Assembly: GCA_038200275.1 (NCBI GenBank)
Contig: JBBPYC010000031.1
Span: 1 to 64,000, forward strand
Length of the DNA stretch: 64,000 bases
Direction: 5' to 3'
Source of the DNA: JBBPYC01 sp038200275
Lineage (GTDB): Bacteria; Pseudomonadota; Gammaproteobacteria; Burkholderiales; Burkholderiaceae_C
Part shown: one piece after another, positions 1 through 8,959 of the stretch
How positions within the stretch are numbered: position 1 is the stretch's first letter
Layout of the letters: each line of letters begins with the position of its first letter
Translations under genes and position numbers: made by a program
The notes under the pieces: model-generated
The model's database searches: none
What the model saw: the letters and a program-made list of their open reading frames with translations, nothing else
What the model was told of the DNA's origin: nothing

Positions 1-2
1 AT

Positions 3-164
3 GAGCTGCGCGAGAAGTTCTTCCACAACCGCGTCTTTCCAAGCCTCAACGCCTTGGAGCGGCACCTCATGCGCGCCCTCCAGAGCCTGGAGCGCAACTC
101 CGGCACGCTCGCCTCCATCGTCTCTTACCGTGGATCATCGGAGCACTCTTGGTTGCGCTTTTGA
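3..164 (+). pseudogene. IS630-type transposase, C-terminal fragment
   Basis: The frame read from base 3 gives 53 residues starting ELREKFFHNRVFPSLNALE and ending in a TGA. The pattern (FHNRVF, then a helical stretch with LERHL and ALQSLE, then SIVSY) matches the extreme C-terminus of IS630-family DDE transposases, which normally goes on to a PWII-like end. Here PWII appears in another frame at about base 128, as if one C had been lost next to the TAC codon, so the tail looks frameshifted. The 5' part lies outside the window. The family call rests on a short match. Confidence 0.55.
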
Positions 165-599
165 ATTAGGAATGGAATGACATTCCTTCGTGAGGCAACA
201 CGGCGGCCAAGATAGTTGACGCCGGCCAGGCGCAGCAGCCTCGAAGCGCTGCTGCAAGAGATTCTCGGCCACCGGCAGCACATGGTTGGAGTCGGTGATG
301 GTGGTCTTGAAGCGGCGCTTTTGTCGGCAATGCAGTTCCATCTGGCGTCGCAGGCGAGCGATGCGGTCGCGCCCGGCCTCAAACCCCTGGGCGCGCAGTT
401 CGGCCTGCACGCGCCGTGTGCCGTAGGTCTGGCGACTAGCCGCATGCGCGGCGCGGATCGCCACGCCGAGGCGCTCGTCCTCGCGCGATCGTGCCGACGC
501 TGGTCGATCGAGCCAAGCGTAGTAGCCGCTGCGTGAGACTTCAAGAGCCCTGCACATCATGGCCACCGGGTACTCGTTTCGAGTCTCGAGTGGCTTCAT
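135..599 (-). pseudogene. IS3-family transposase OrfB, N-terminal fragment
   Basis: The first ~125 residues match the N-terminal HTH_21 region of IS3 OrfB: MCRALEVSRSGYYAW, then QTYGTRRVQAEL, then NHVLPVAENLLQQRFEAAAP. After that the family would continue into the integrase core with the D,D,E catalytic residues, but the frame runs into unrelated sequence and stops. The ATG at 599 overlaps the end of orfA. In the -1 frame the reading stays open from the A6G site in orfA into this gene, so an OrfAB fusion could once have formed. No catalytic domain remains. Confidence 0.75.
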
Positions 600-904
600 G
601 AACGCGTACCTTGCAGCGACTCCCTGGCAAAGTACGCGGCGGCCTTTTTTACGATCTCTCGCTCCATCTCGGCGCGGGCCAGTTCCTTGCGCAGCCGCGC
701 GTTCTCGGCCTGCAGCTCGGCCCCTGTGGGCGCTCCTGCCACAGCCGGTATGCCCGCGCGCCGAGCAGCTACCACCCAGTTCGTCGGGGATCCCTTGGGG
801 ATGCCCAATCGCTCAGCGGCTTCGGGCTGCGTCAAGTCCTGCTCGAGCACCAGCTTGACCGCCTCGGCCCGGAACCCTGGTGTATATGTCTGAGTCGCTT
901 TCAT
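596..904 (-). CDS. IS3-family transposase OrfA
   Basis: About 102 residues when started at the ATG at 904 (MKATQTYTPGFR). The protein has the IS3/IS911 OrfA layout: an N-terminal helix-turn-helix (FRAEAVKLVLEQ, then LTQPEAAERLGIP, then the NWV recognition helix) and a C-terminal coiled coil (ELQAENARLRKELARAEMER) that mediates oligomerisation. It binds the ends of the element. An in-frame ATG at 943 exists, but it lies inside the likely terminal repeat, so the 904 start is preferred. It overlaps orfB by four bases. Confidence 0.8.
   Translation of the reverse strand: MKATQTYTPGFRAEAVKLVLEQDLTQPEAAERLGIPKGSPTNWVVAARRAGIPAVAGAPTGAELQAENARLRKELARAEMEREIVKKAAAYFARESLQGTRS
644..650 (-). other. 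A AAA AAG ribosomal slippage site (-1 frameshift) of the IS3 element
   Basis: On the minus strand orfA reads GTA AAA AAG GCC, which contains the heptamer A-AAA-AAG used by many IS3 elements for -1 frameshifting. Shifting here leaves an open frame through to the orfB methionine at 599. The fusion product would lack the catalytic core because orfB is truncated. Confidence 0.6.
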
Positions 905-936
905 CCTCTCATCGCCCTCTCGTGGCTCAAGGCGCA

Positions 937-961
937 TGTCCACGAAAATCAGGCTACCTCA
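937..961 (-). repeat. Candidate terminal inverted repeat of the IS3 element (orfA side)
   Basis: Read on the minus strand the 25 bases start TGAGGTAGCC and end GTGGACA. This resembles IS3-subgroup ends, which start TGA..CTACCC and finish near GGACA. It lies about 33 bases outside the preferred orfA start, the expected distance. The partner repeat was not found, so the call rests on resemblance and position. Confidence 0.5.
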
Positions 962-1013
962 CCGAAAGTCCGCTCTGCGTTTGAAGGACAGGCGTCCTGC
1001 CGCATACGAGACG

Positions 1014-2123
1014 CTAACTTGCTGCGCCACCTTGCTTTTCCTTGACCAGCAGTCGGTACATCCGCACGAGCCGCTGCAAGTTTGCTGCCAAATCGTATTC
1101 GCCGATGATGCGCTGACGCCCCTGCAGCCCAATCGACACACGGCACTCCGGGTGGTCCATCAGATCCTGCAGGTGGGTGACCAACGCAGGCAAGTCCCCT
1201 GCGTTAAACAGTAGGGCCTCAGTGCCGTCGGACACCGCTTCCGGGATTGCGCCCACCCGAGTCAAGACCGCTGGCAGGCCGATGGCCATCGCTTCGAGCA
1301 TGACCATGGGAAACGCCTCAAAGTACGAAGGCAGGCAAAAGCAGTCTGCCCGCCGCAACCAACGCTCCTTGTCGGCGCCGACGATCGGTCCGGACACGGT
1401 CACCTGGTCGGCAAGCCCCAGCGAAGCCGCCAGTTGCTCAAGCGCGGCGCACTGGCCGGGCACGGCTTCCGCACCTGCAAGCTGGACCCTGACCTTGCTG
1501 ACAGGCCGCAACTGGGCGGCTGCCTGAATCAGGTCTTGCTGACCTTTTTTTACGTCATAGGTGCCCAGGCACGCCACTCGAAACTCTGTGCCGTCCGCGT
1601 TCACCGGCACTGGCTCACCGATCGGAACGCCATTCGCCAGCACGACCAGCCGATCCGGATTGACCCAGTCGCCAAGCGGCGCCCGCAGGTACTCGCCCAG
1701 GATCACCACCCGGTGCGCCATCCTGAATGTCGACTTGGCCACCAGCCGTTGCAGCGCGCCCATCGACCCGATGAAGTCGATGAAATACCCGCCGTGGATG
1801 TGCAAGATCACAGATCGCCCAAGCAACCGCGCGATCAGCACATCCACGCTATTGCGCCAGAACGTGAACCAGGAGCAGGTGTGGACGTGGACAACATCGG
1901 CGCGCCAGACCACACACTCATCGACGAGCTTTTTCAAAAGCGCAAGTTGGGCGCTGATGCCTTGCCACATTGAACGATCCAGCGCGGTCGTTTTGGCATT
2001 GTTCAAGACATGCACGTCAGCCTCCGACTGGAGGCCTTCGGCAAGCGACGCAATCACAGTAGCCATGCCGCCGACCGGCGGTGGAAACGGGCCAACTTGC
2101 AAGACTCTCAGCGTTCTTTCCAT
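1014..2123 (-). CDS. GT4-type glycosyltransferase
   Basis: 369 residues, normal for a GT-B glycosyltransferase. The N-terminal acceptor domain starts with VLQVGPFPPPVGGMATVI and has the DVVHVHTCS segment. The C-terminal donor domain has the EX7E-type signature (SYFEAFPMVMLEAMAIGLPA) that contacts the nucleotide-sugar donor. No signal peptide or membrane span is seen, so it probably acts at the cytoplasmic face of the membrane on a glycan under construction. It lies about 100 bp from a second glycosyltransferase on the same strand, with an IS remnant just downstream. Donor and acceptor cannot be read from the sequence. Confidence 0.85.
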   Translation of the reverse strand: MERTLRVLQVGPFPPPVGGMATVIASLAEGLQSEADVHVLNNAKTTALDRSMWQGISAQLALLKKLVDECVVWRADVVHVHTCSWFTFWRNSVDVLIARLLGRSVILHIHGGYFIDFIGSMGALQRLVAKSTFRMAHRVVILGEYLRAPLGDWVNPDRLVVLANGVPIGEPVPVNADGTEFRVACLGTYDVKKGQQDLIQAAAQLRPVSKVRVQLAGAEAVPGQCAALEQLAASLGLADQVTVSGPIVGADKERWLRRADCFCLPSYFEAFPMVMLEAMAIGLPAVLTRVGAIPEAVSDGTEALLFNAGDLPALVTHLQDLMDHPECRVSIGLQGRQRIIGEYDLAANLQRLVRMYRLLVKEKQGGAAS

Positions 2124-2221
2124 TTTTTTCCGATTGGGTTTCGATGATTCACCATGCCGCCGACCTAGCCGCAGTGGGCGACACCGTTGCTGCCGCTTGT
2201 AGCCGAGATGGCCTCATCGCC

Positions 2222-3328
2222 TTATTGCCCGCGCATGGCGCCGTAAAACTTTGCATATCGGCCCAGCATGGCATCGAGCGCGAAGACTTCGGCGACGCGA
2301 CAGCGCGCCGCCTTGCCCATCCGTTCGCGTAGTGCTTGATCGGTGGCTAGACGATCGATCGCACGGGCAAGCCCCGCCACGTCGTCGACCGCGCAAAGCA
2401 GTCCCGTTTCTTCATGCACAACAAGCTCGGAATTGCCCCCGACCGCACGGGCAACTACCGGCAACGCACTGGCCATCGCTTCGAGGATCGCGTTGCTCAT
2501 GCCCTCCAAAACGCTGGGCAGCACAAAGATATCGGCCGCCGCCATCTCCGCTGCGATCCGGTCGCTGGCGCCCACCAGCTCGACCACAGCACCGAGCCCG
2601 TGCGCTTCGATCAGGCGCTCTAGGTCGGCCCGCATCGGTCCTTCGCCGACGAATCGCAGCCGCAGCCGCGCGCGGCTGGCGGGTGCCAGCGTCGCCACGG
2701 CCTGCAGCAGCCCGGCGTGATCTTTGATTCGCGTCAGGTTCGCCACGGTCAGAACCAGCACATCGTCAGGCGCCAATCCCAGCGCGGCTTTAGCGGCCGT
2801 ACGGTCGGAAGCGGCGAAACGATTGATGTCGACGCCGTTCGGAAGCACCTCGAAGCGGCTCGGTGCAATCCCTGTGCGCGCTGCAAACAAGTCTGCGGAG
2901 TGCCTGCAGACGGCTGCCAAATGGTCGGTCACCGTGGAGAGCAATCGCGATGCAACGCGCCGGCGCCAGGGAAACGCTGCGCCTTCGGCAAACCCGTGGA
3001 AACTCCAGACCAGACTGCGGCGGCCGGGTTGCATCCAATGGGCGAGCGCCGTGTCGGGCCAGGCGTTCCAGTTGCGACAATGCACCACGTCCGGTTGCCA
3101 TTCAGCCAGCAGGTGGCGCAGTGCCAGGAACGCGGCGCGCGCCCCCTTCCGCCGATGCATCTCGTAAATAGGAACGCCGGCACGTACGCGCCCGGCCAAT
3201 TCGCCACGCACATCCAGACAGCACACGGCCTGCTCGAATCGGTCCTTCGGCAGACCATTCACGAGGTTAATTACACCGTTTTCCAGACCGCCGCGCGCGA
3301 GACCATGCACGACATGCAAAATACGCAT
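2222..3328 (-). CDS. GT4-type glycosyltransferase (exopolysaccharide-associated type)
   Basis: 368 residues of GT-B fold. The N-terminus (MRILHVVHGLARGGLENGV) and the VVHCRNWNAWPD segment resemble sugar transferases found with PEP-CTERM/EpsH-type exopolysaccharide loci. The C-terminal donor site has SVLEGMSNAILEAMASALPV. An AGGAG lies about 12 bases before the ATG at 3328, which supports that start. It is followed on the same strand by another glycosyltransferase, so the pair may act in one glycan pathway. No exosortase or polymerase gene is nearby, so the pathway is not defined. Confidence 0.83.
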   Translation of the reverse strand: MRILHVVHGLARGGLENGVINLVNGLPKDRFEQAVCCLDVRGELAGRVRAGVPIYEMHRRKGARAAFLALRHLLAEWQPDVVHCRNWNAWPDTALAHWMQPGRRSLVWSFHGFAEGAAFPWRRRVASRLLSTVTDHLAAVCRHSADLFAARTGIAPSRFEVLPNGVDINRFAASDRTAAKAALGLAPDDVLVLTVANLTRIKDHAGLLQAVATLAPASRARLRLRFVGEGPMRADLERLIEAHGLGAVVELVGASDRIAAEMAAADIFVLPSVLEGMSNAILEAMASALPVVARAVGGNSELVVHEETGLLCAVDDVAGLARAIDRLATDQALRERMGKAARCRVAEVFALDAMLGRYAKFYGAMRGQ

Positions 3329-4289
3329 TTTTTAAATTTCTCCTGCTGACCGAGGCCGCAGCACCCAGCCCGTTGTATGTGAGCCAATGCCGCCTTCTGC
3401 CAAACGGCGAGGCAGCGCGTTTGAGACGGCTGCGTCTCCGTTTGCCCATGCGCCCGCGGTCCCGCGCTGCGCAACGAACATTTGCGCCGCTTGCTGGTCC
3501 GTCGAAAGACGCCAGAGCCGATCGATTTTATGGGGCCATGATGACGGCCACGCTTTCGATCGATATCAGGTGCACAACGGCTGCGGTGCAGATGGGCATA
3601 GTTGACAGAGGCGTAGGTAGATAGTCCCGAAGCACCCTGATTCGCCTGCCGTTCACCACTGCCCGGAATAGCAAGAGTCAAGTCAGATGTGCCTGAACCG
3701 ACTATCGCACCCTGATAGACATTCACTGTCAAATTTTGAATCGCCGAGCCATTCCGCTTGCGGTCGTCCTGCAGCGCCACGCGCTGGTTTCGGTCTGCAG
3801 GTCCCCGCTTTCTGGTGAATCCTGAATTCATTGCCGCTTAACGCGCGCAGTTCTTGAAGCAGAGCTGCGGCGCCAGCAAGCATTTCTACGTCGTCGCAGT
3901 TCGTACGGCACAGGGAAGATAACCGTCAGTACGACCGCGACGCGCCATGACCTCGAAGGCCATAGCAGCGTATCCGCACGCTAGATGCCGCCGAACGACG
4001 GCAAGCTTGTTCATCTCGGGCTGCCGGGCGTCACCCTGAGCAGCAGCGCTAACGCGCTCAACATCGGCGGCAGCGGCAATCGGGCTGGTGCTGCTGGCAC
4101 TGCAGGCCGCTGCCGCAATGGGCCCCAATTTGTCTTACACAGCGCTTGCTATTGGCGCGGTCGGTCCGTATCGCAATATCGGCAACGCGGCGCTGTCACG
4201 TATCGGCGGAGCCAGCGGGCAGGCACTGCGCGAACTGGTGATCCGTTTCCAGTCGTGTTGCACGCGTCGAGCGACGGCTGCGGTCGCTG
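3329..4289. other. Intergenic region of about 960 bp, no supported gene
   Basis: No frame has convincing coding structure. A minus-strand stretch near 3590-3750 encodes a short secreted-looking segment (NLTVNVYQGAIVGSGTSDLT), and plus-strand pieces near 4090-4250 are Ala/Gly-rich. Neither has a clear start, a ribosome-binding site or a known family. These may be remnants of decayed genes. The promoter for the glycosyltransferase at 2222-3328 should lie near 3340-3450. Confidence 0.4.
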
Positions 4290-5012
4290 CTACGACTGCT
4301 TCTTCGCCCACGCGTCATAGCGCGCGGCGGTCTCCGCATTCGGCGGATAGAGCCCGGGCAGCGCAACGCCCTGCTGCACCTCGTTCATGATCCAGCCTTC
4401 GAGCCGCTCTTGCTCGACCGCTGCCTTGATCACGTCGTCGAGCAACGCGGCCGGGATCAGCACGGCGCCGTCGCCATCCACCACGATTACGTCGTTCGGA
4501 AACACCGCCACGCCGCCGCAGGAAATGGGTTCCTGCCAACCGACGAAGGTCAGGCCATTCACGGAAGCAGGCGCCGCATTGCCCTGGCACCAGATCGGCA
4601 GCTTGGTGGACAGCACGCCTTCCAGATCGCGCACGACGCCGTCGGTCACCAAACCAGCCACGCCGCGCTTCTGCATGCGCGCACAAAGAATGTCGCCGAA
4701 GATGCCGGCGTCGGTCGTGCCGAGCGCGTCGACCACCGCAATGCAGCCGGCCGGCATCGCCTCGATCGCGGCGCGGGTGGAGATCGGTGAGCCCCAGGAT
4801 GCGGGTGTCGCCAGGTCTTCTCGCGCGGGCACGAAGCGCAAGGTGAATGCACGGCCGACGAGCCGCGGCTGGCCCGCCACCAAGGGCCGGCTGCCGCGCA
4901 GCCAGACGTTACGCAAGCCCTTCTTGAGCAGCACGGTGGTCAACGTCGCGGTGGTGACGCGTGACAACGCATCGACAACGGCGGAATCGAGTAGGAGCGG
5001 TTCGGTGTTCAT
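4290..5012 (-). CDS. RraA-family protein (HMG/CHA aldolase-like fold)
   Basis: 240 residues, typical of the longer RraA-like proteins. Visible family features are VLLKKGLRNVWLRG near the N-terminus, and the core GVAGLVTDGVVRDLEG, whose Arg-Asp pair binds metal and substrate in the aldolase members. The family includes 4-hydroxy-4-methyl-2-oxoglutarate/oxaloacetate aldolases as well as the RNase E inhibitor RraA. Being last in a transport-catabolism operon favours an aldolase or decarboxylase role here. The substrate is not known. Confidence 0.82.
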   Translation of the reverse strand: MNTEPLLLDSAVVDALSRVTTATLTTVLLKKGLRNVWLRGSRPLVAGQPRLVGRAFTLRFVPAREDLATPASWGSPISTRAAIEAMPAGCIAVVDALGTTDAGIFGDILCARMQKRGVAGLVTDGVVRDLEGVLSTKLPIWCQGNAAPASVNGLTFVGWQEPISCGGVAVFPNDVIVVDGDGAVLIPAALLDDVIKAAVEQERLEGWIMNEVQQGVALPGLYPPNAETAARYDAWAKKQS

Positions 5013-5185
5013 GGACGTTGGGCCTCAGCAGGTTGATGGAAAGGTTGGTGAGCCGAAGCAGCCGCGCGCTCAGGCAAACGCTTCGACCAAAAAATGAAAG
5101 AACAGCCTGGGCGCAAAGCAATCATGGTCTTGCGCCTTGGTTGCTACGGCCGCCTCGCACGGGTTGCCAGGCACTCGCAGGCGGC

Positions 5186-6343
5186 TCACCGTTGCCAGAG
5201 CCGGTCGGATGCGATCCGTGCGCCGTCGGCACAAGCGCGCAGTTTGGCGAACACAATCTCCGGATCCACCAACCCATCGCCCGCGAAAGTCGAGAAGCCG
5301 CAGTCGGACCCGGCCATCACGCGCTCACGCCCGACGATCGATGCGAAACGTTCGAGCCGCTGCGCGACCAGTTCGGGATGCTCGATGTAATTGGAAGACG
5401 ACTGGATGACGCCGGGGATCAAGATCTTGTCGGCTGGGATCTCGGTTTTCATCGCCTCGAACACCGTCCACTCATGCGCATGACGCGGGTTCGCGGCTTC
5501 GAACAGCAAGGCTTGTGGGCGCGCCTTCATCACCGCGCTGAAGATCTTCTTCAGGTCGATGTCGTGGTGGTGCGGGCCCTCGTAGTTGCCCCAGCACAGG
5601 TGCATGCGGATGCGGTCGGCGGGCAGACCGTCCAGCGCGTGATTCAGGGCTTCGATCTGCTCGTGCACGTGCACCAGAAATTGCTCATCGGTCTCGTGCT
5701 TGAACGCGACGTGGCGGCCCATCGCCAAGTCCGGGCAGTCGATCTGCAGGATCACGCCGGCGTCGACAATGCTTTTATATTCGTGACGCATCGCGTCGGC
5801 CAGTGCCTCGAGATAGGCGGCGTGCGACGGGTAGTGCTGGTTCGGCTGGAACACCGCGATCACGCCGGGCGAAGCGGCGTTCATGAACGCTTCCGCAGCA
5901 CCCGTCGTTTTCGCAGCAGCTTGCAGATTCGCGATGTCTTCCTTCAGCGGTCGGTCGTTGCGCAAACGAATCGGCCCGGTGCAACAGGGCCGGTGAATCT
6001 TGACTGCCCCTTCGCGCCGCTTCATGAGTCGGCCGAGGTAGTTGGGAAAGTCCTCCAGATCGGCACCGCGCACGCCGGGGCTGTCGCCGGAAAAGCCGCT
6101 GAAGCGGTCCTTGATGTAGTTCGCGTAGCCGACCTTGGCCTGCTCGCCATCGCTCACGATGTCAATGCCGGCATCCTGCTGACGCTGCACCACGTCGGCC
6201 ACTGCGGCGCGCATCTCAGCATAAAACGCATCGTCATCGGTGGCCTCGCCACCTTCGCGCCGCGCCAAGAGGTCAACCACGTCCTGCGAACGCGGCAGCG
6301 AGCCGACATGGGTGACGAGGATCCGGTCGGTTGACGTGTTCAT
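5186..6343 (-). CDS. MetE-C-terminal-like / cobalamin-independent methionine synthase II family protein
   Basis: 385 residues with the UROD/MetE-like barrel. It opens with ILVTHVGSLPRS and carries the zinc site expected of the family: His248-x-Cys250 (MHLCWGNYEG), Glu282 (LFEAANPRHAHEW) and Cys348 (AGSDCGF). It has only the catalytic half, not the N-terminal folate half of true MetE, so it is probably a zinc-thiolate alkyltransferase or lyase related to epoxyalkane:CoM transferase. It lies between the cupin and RraA-like genes of a transport operon. The acceptor thiol and substrate are unknown, and no thiol biosynthesis gene is nearby. Confidence 0.82.
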   Translation of the reverse strand: MNTSTDRILVTHVGSLPRSQDVVDLLARREGGEATDDDAFYAEMRAAVADVVQRQQDAGIDIVSDGEQAKVGYANYIKDRFSGFSGDSPGVRGADLEDFPNYLGRLMKRREGAVKIHRPCCTGPIRLRNDRPLKEDIANLQAAAKTTGAAEAFMNAASPGVIAVFQPNQHYPSHAAYLEALADAMRHEYKSIVDAGVILQIDCPDLAMGRHVAFKHETDEQFLVHVHEQIEALNHALDGLPADRIRMHLCWGNYEGPHHHDIDLKKIFSAVMKARPQALLFEAANPRHAHEWTVFEAMKTEIPADKILIPGVIQSSSNYIEHPELVAQRLERFASIVGRERVMAGSDCGFSTFAGDGLVDPEIVFAKLRACADGARIASDRLWQR

Positions 6344-6386
6344 TGAACCCCTCCCCGGCTGCCGATTTCCCCGCGGTTCGGGTTGC

Positions 6387-6974
6387 TCATTCCGCCTTCA
6401 GCGCCATGCCGTCCGTACCGAAGCCGGCGTGGACGGCCTTGGCCTTGTCCGCCAGCGACAGGTCCCACTTGACCCGGCCCGGCGTCTTGCCGCCGAGGAT
6501 GGAGACCATCAAACCGCCAGTGACTGGATCGTCACCGTCCAGGCTGCGAAATGCGCGGTGCACGAACGGCGGCACGCTGATGGTGTCGCGCGGGCCTAGC
6601 GTGGTGGTGTGCACCTGGCCTGTCGCGCCGTCGATCCAGTCGACTTCCCAGCGGCCCGACTGGATCATGAACACTTCCTCGCTGTCGTGCCAGTGCATCG
6701 CGGCACCGCAACCTTTGGGCGCGACGATGAAGTCGACATGAAAGTTCTCGGCCGCCGGGATCTTCGGCTTGAAGTTCGGATCGTCCGTCACACCCGAGCC
6801 GATCACGCTGTAGAGCGTGCGCTCGTGGCCCGTGACCCAGGTATCGACGAACGCCCGCGGGCTGGCCGGGATGTCGCCCCAACGCGCGATTCGCTGCGCC
6901 ATCCGCTCCGGGGGGCAAGGCTGAGACGGCGCGACGTTGGCATCCCAGGAATCGATTAGTGCTTGCTTGTCCAT
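6387..6974 (-). CDS. Cupin-domain protein
   Basis: 195 residues from the ATG at 6974. That start is favoured over one at 7001 because a GGGAG lies about eight bases upstream of it. The cupin metal-site motifs are present: GCGAAMHWHDSEEVF, with two His and one Glu, followed about 40 residues later by PPFVHRAF. It is a single-domain soluble protein. It lies between the permease and MetE-like genes of an ABC transport operon, so it probably acts on the imported compound or a breakdown product, as an isomerase, dioxygenase or binding protein. Confidence 0.8.
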   Translation of the reverse strand: MDKQALIDSWDANVAPSQPCPPERMAQRIARWGDIPASPRAFVDTWVTGHERTLYSVIGSGVTDDPNFKPKIPAAENFHVDFIVAPKGCGAAMHWHDSEEVFMIQSGRWEVDWIDGATGQVHTTTLGPRDTISVPPFVHRAFRSLDGDDPVTGGLMVSILGGKTPGRVKWDLSLADKAKAVHAGFGTDGMALKAE

Positions 6975-7136
6975 TTCAACTGCTCCCATACTGCATGACA
7001 CTTTGCATTGTGCAGGCTTGGGCCGCGGTTGATTCCAGCACGCGCTGCGGCACCGGTTTTGCCGAACGAGCCGCTGGGGTCGCTCCCGACCGGAGATTAG
7101 CGGACCGGCATGAAATGCGGAAAGCCTGGGGCTGGC

Positions 7137-7970
7137 CTATCCCTTGACGGCGCCCGCTGTGAGGCCGGTGATGATTTGCTTGGCTGCAACGAACGTGAAG
7201 ATCAGCGGCGGCAGTGCGATAAGCACGCCGGCGGCCATGATCTTGCCCCACTCTACACCCGAGTCGGTGATGAAGTTGGAGATCGAGGCCGGCAGCGTGC
7301 GTGTCACGCGGTTGGTCAGGATGAAGCTCAGGATGAACTCGTTCCATGCAAGTCGGAACGTGAAGATCGCAGCCGCCGCCAAGCCGGGCTTCAGCAGCGG
7401 CAACACGATCTTGTAGAACACCTTGAATGGCCCGCAGCCATCGATGGCTGCCGCCTCTTCCAGCTCGATCGGCAACTGATCGATGAAACCGTAGAGCAGC
7501 CAGATTGTGAACGGCAGGTTTAGCGCAACGTAGACCAGCACCACGCCCGAGAGCGTGTCGCCGATGCCCCAGGCCTGCCAGAGCACGAACACCGGCACGG
7601 CGAGCACCGCGGGCGGTAAGGTGCGCAAAATCAGCGTTGAATAACTCAGCGGTTCGCGGCCCATGAAGCGAAAACGCGCCATGGCATAAGCGCACATGGT
7701 GCCGAGCATCAGCGTGATCAACGTGGCCGAGATCGAGATCTTCAGGCTGTTCGCCATATATCGATCGACGTTGTTTTCCTGAATCACCGAGCGATAGTTA
7801 TCCATCGTCGGCGTGATCAGCCAAGACCAGTGCGTCGAGAAGATTTGCGCTTCGGTCTTGACCGACGTGTAGCCGAGGATCACCAGCGGCAGCAGGCAGG
7901 CGGCCGACAGCACGATCAGCACCAGATAGTGCAGCGGCGTGCCGCGGGGTGGGGCTTCCGGATTGCTCAT
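7137..7970 (-). CDS. ABC transporter permease, MalG/UgpE type
   Basis: 277 residues with about six membrane helices. The EAA loop (EEAAAIDGCGPFKVFYKIVLP), which docks onto the ATPase, is intact near residue 190. It is the second permease of a carbohydrate-type (CUT1) importer. It overlaps the first permease gene by four bases (ATGA), which indicates translational coupling. With its partner it would form the inner-membrane channel for the substrate delivered by the binding protein at 8960-10291. Confidence 0.9.
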   Translation of the reverse strand: MSNPEAPPRGTPLHYLVLIVLSAACLLPLVILGYTSVKTEAQIFSTHWSWLITPTMDNYRSVIQENNVDRYMANSLKISISATLITLMLGTMCAYAMARFRFMGREPLSYSTLILRTLPPAVLAVPVFVLWQAWGIGDTLSGVVLVYVALNLPFTIWLLYGFIDQLPIELEEAAAIDGCGPFKVFYKIVLPLLKPGLAAAAIFTFRLAWNEFILSFILTNRVTRTLPASISNFITDSGVEWGKIMAAGVLIALPPLIFTFVAAKQIITGLTAGAVKG

Positions 7971-8947
7971 GTGCGCTTTGATGTCTTCAGAGGATTGGCG
8001 ATCAACAGAATGCTGAGCGACAGCACCGAAACGATCACCAGCAGCAAGATGGACAGTGCGGCTGAGTATCCCAATCGCTGGCTGATGAAGGCCGCTTTGA
8101 AGATGTGCAGCGAAAACAGCTCGGTCGACAGGCCCGGCCCGCCGAACGTCATCACGTAGATCACTTCAAGGCCGCGCATGCCGTCGATCATGCGGGCGAG
8201 CAGGGTCACGATCAGGATCGGCTTGATGATCGGCAGCTTGACGCGCACGATCTGTTGCCACCAGTTGGCGCCGTCGATGCGCGCAGCCTCCATCACGCTG
8301 GAGTCGAGCCCCTGCAGGCCGGCCAGCACCATGATTAAAACGAACGGCGTCCACTGCCAGATGTCGGTTAACACCATGGCGCCGAACGCGGTTGCGGGCT
8401 CGGCCAGCCACGCATGCGGCGCGATGCCGATCAGCGCCAACGCCTGGTTGATCGGCCCGAAGCTGGCGTCGAACAGATAGCGCCAGATCAAGCCGACGCA
8501 GATCGGCGCGATCATCATCGGCAGGATGAAAACGGTGCGAAAAAACCGCATGCCGCGGATCGGTTTTTCTAAGAACAAAGCGAGCGCGATGCCGAGCACC
8601 ATTTCGCTGGTCACGGCAACCAGCACGAACGCCAGCGTAACGCCCATTGAGGTCCAGACCTGCGGCGAGCGCAGCATCTGCACGAACGCATCGAAGCCGA
8701 CGAATTTCGCGGTGCTTGCGAAGTCGGTGCCCATCGGCCAGTCGTAAAAACTCAGGCGCACCGCATCAGCGATCGGCAACGCCAGGCCCACGATCATCAC
8801 GAGCACCGCCGGCAGGATGTAGACGTACGGCGTCAACCGCGCCAGCCGTGCGGACGCCGCTGGCGAGCGGCCAACGGGTTTGTTCGGGAGCGGTTCGACC
8901 CGGCTCTCGACCGGGTTCAGCACCTCAGGCGGCGACGCTGCACTCAT
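7967..8947 (-). CDS. ABC transporter permease, MalF/UgpA type
   Basis: 326 residues. A cytoplasmic N-terminal tail of about 35 residues is followed by roughly six membrane helices. The EAA loop is MEAARIDGANWWQQIVRVKLP near residue 225. It pairs with the downstream overlapping permease as a heterodimer. It lies 12 bp after the binding-protein gene in the same operon. The family imports sugars, polyols or glycerol phosphate, but nothing in this protein fixes the substrate. Confidence 0.9.
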   Translation of the reverse strand: MSAASPPEVLNPVESRVEPLPNKPVGRSPAASARLARLTPYVYILPAVLVMIVGLALPIADAVRLSFYDWPMGTDFASTAKFVGFDAFVQMLRSPQVWTSMGVTLAFVLVAVTSEMVLGIALALFLEKPIRGMRFFRTVFILPMMIAPICVGLIWRYLFDASFGPINQALALIGIAPHAWLAEPATAFGAMVLTDIWQWTPFVLIMVLAGLQGLDSSVMEAARIDGANWWQQIVRVKLPIIKPILIVTLLARMIDGMRGLEVIYVMTFGGPGLSTELFSLHIFKAAFISQRLGYSAALSILLLVIVSVLSLSILLIANPLKTSKRT

Positions 8948-8959
8948 GGCAAGAAAAAC

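Larger units (their letters stand above)
218..961 (-). mobile_element. Truncated IS3-family insertion sequence
   Basis: This leftward element has a candidate terminal repeat at 937-961, a complete orfA, an A6G slippage site, and the start of orfB. The orfB homology stops at about base 218-223, before the DDE catalytic core, and the other terminal repeat is not seen. The sequence beyond the break runs into the IS630-type remnant, so the element was probably cut by deletion or a later insertion. It cannot move without a helper. Confidence 0.7.

Noticed and set aside
5013..5185. SAM or cobalamin riboswitch near the MetE-like gene
   Set aside because: No conserved riboswitch core was recognised in the gaps flanking the MetE-like gene or upstream of metZ.
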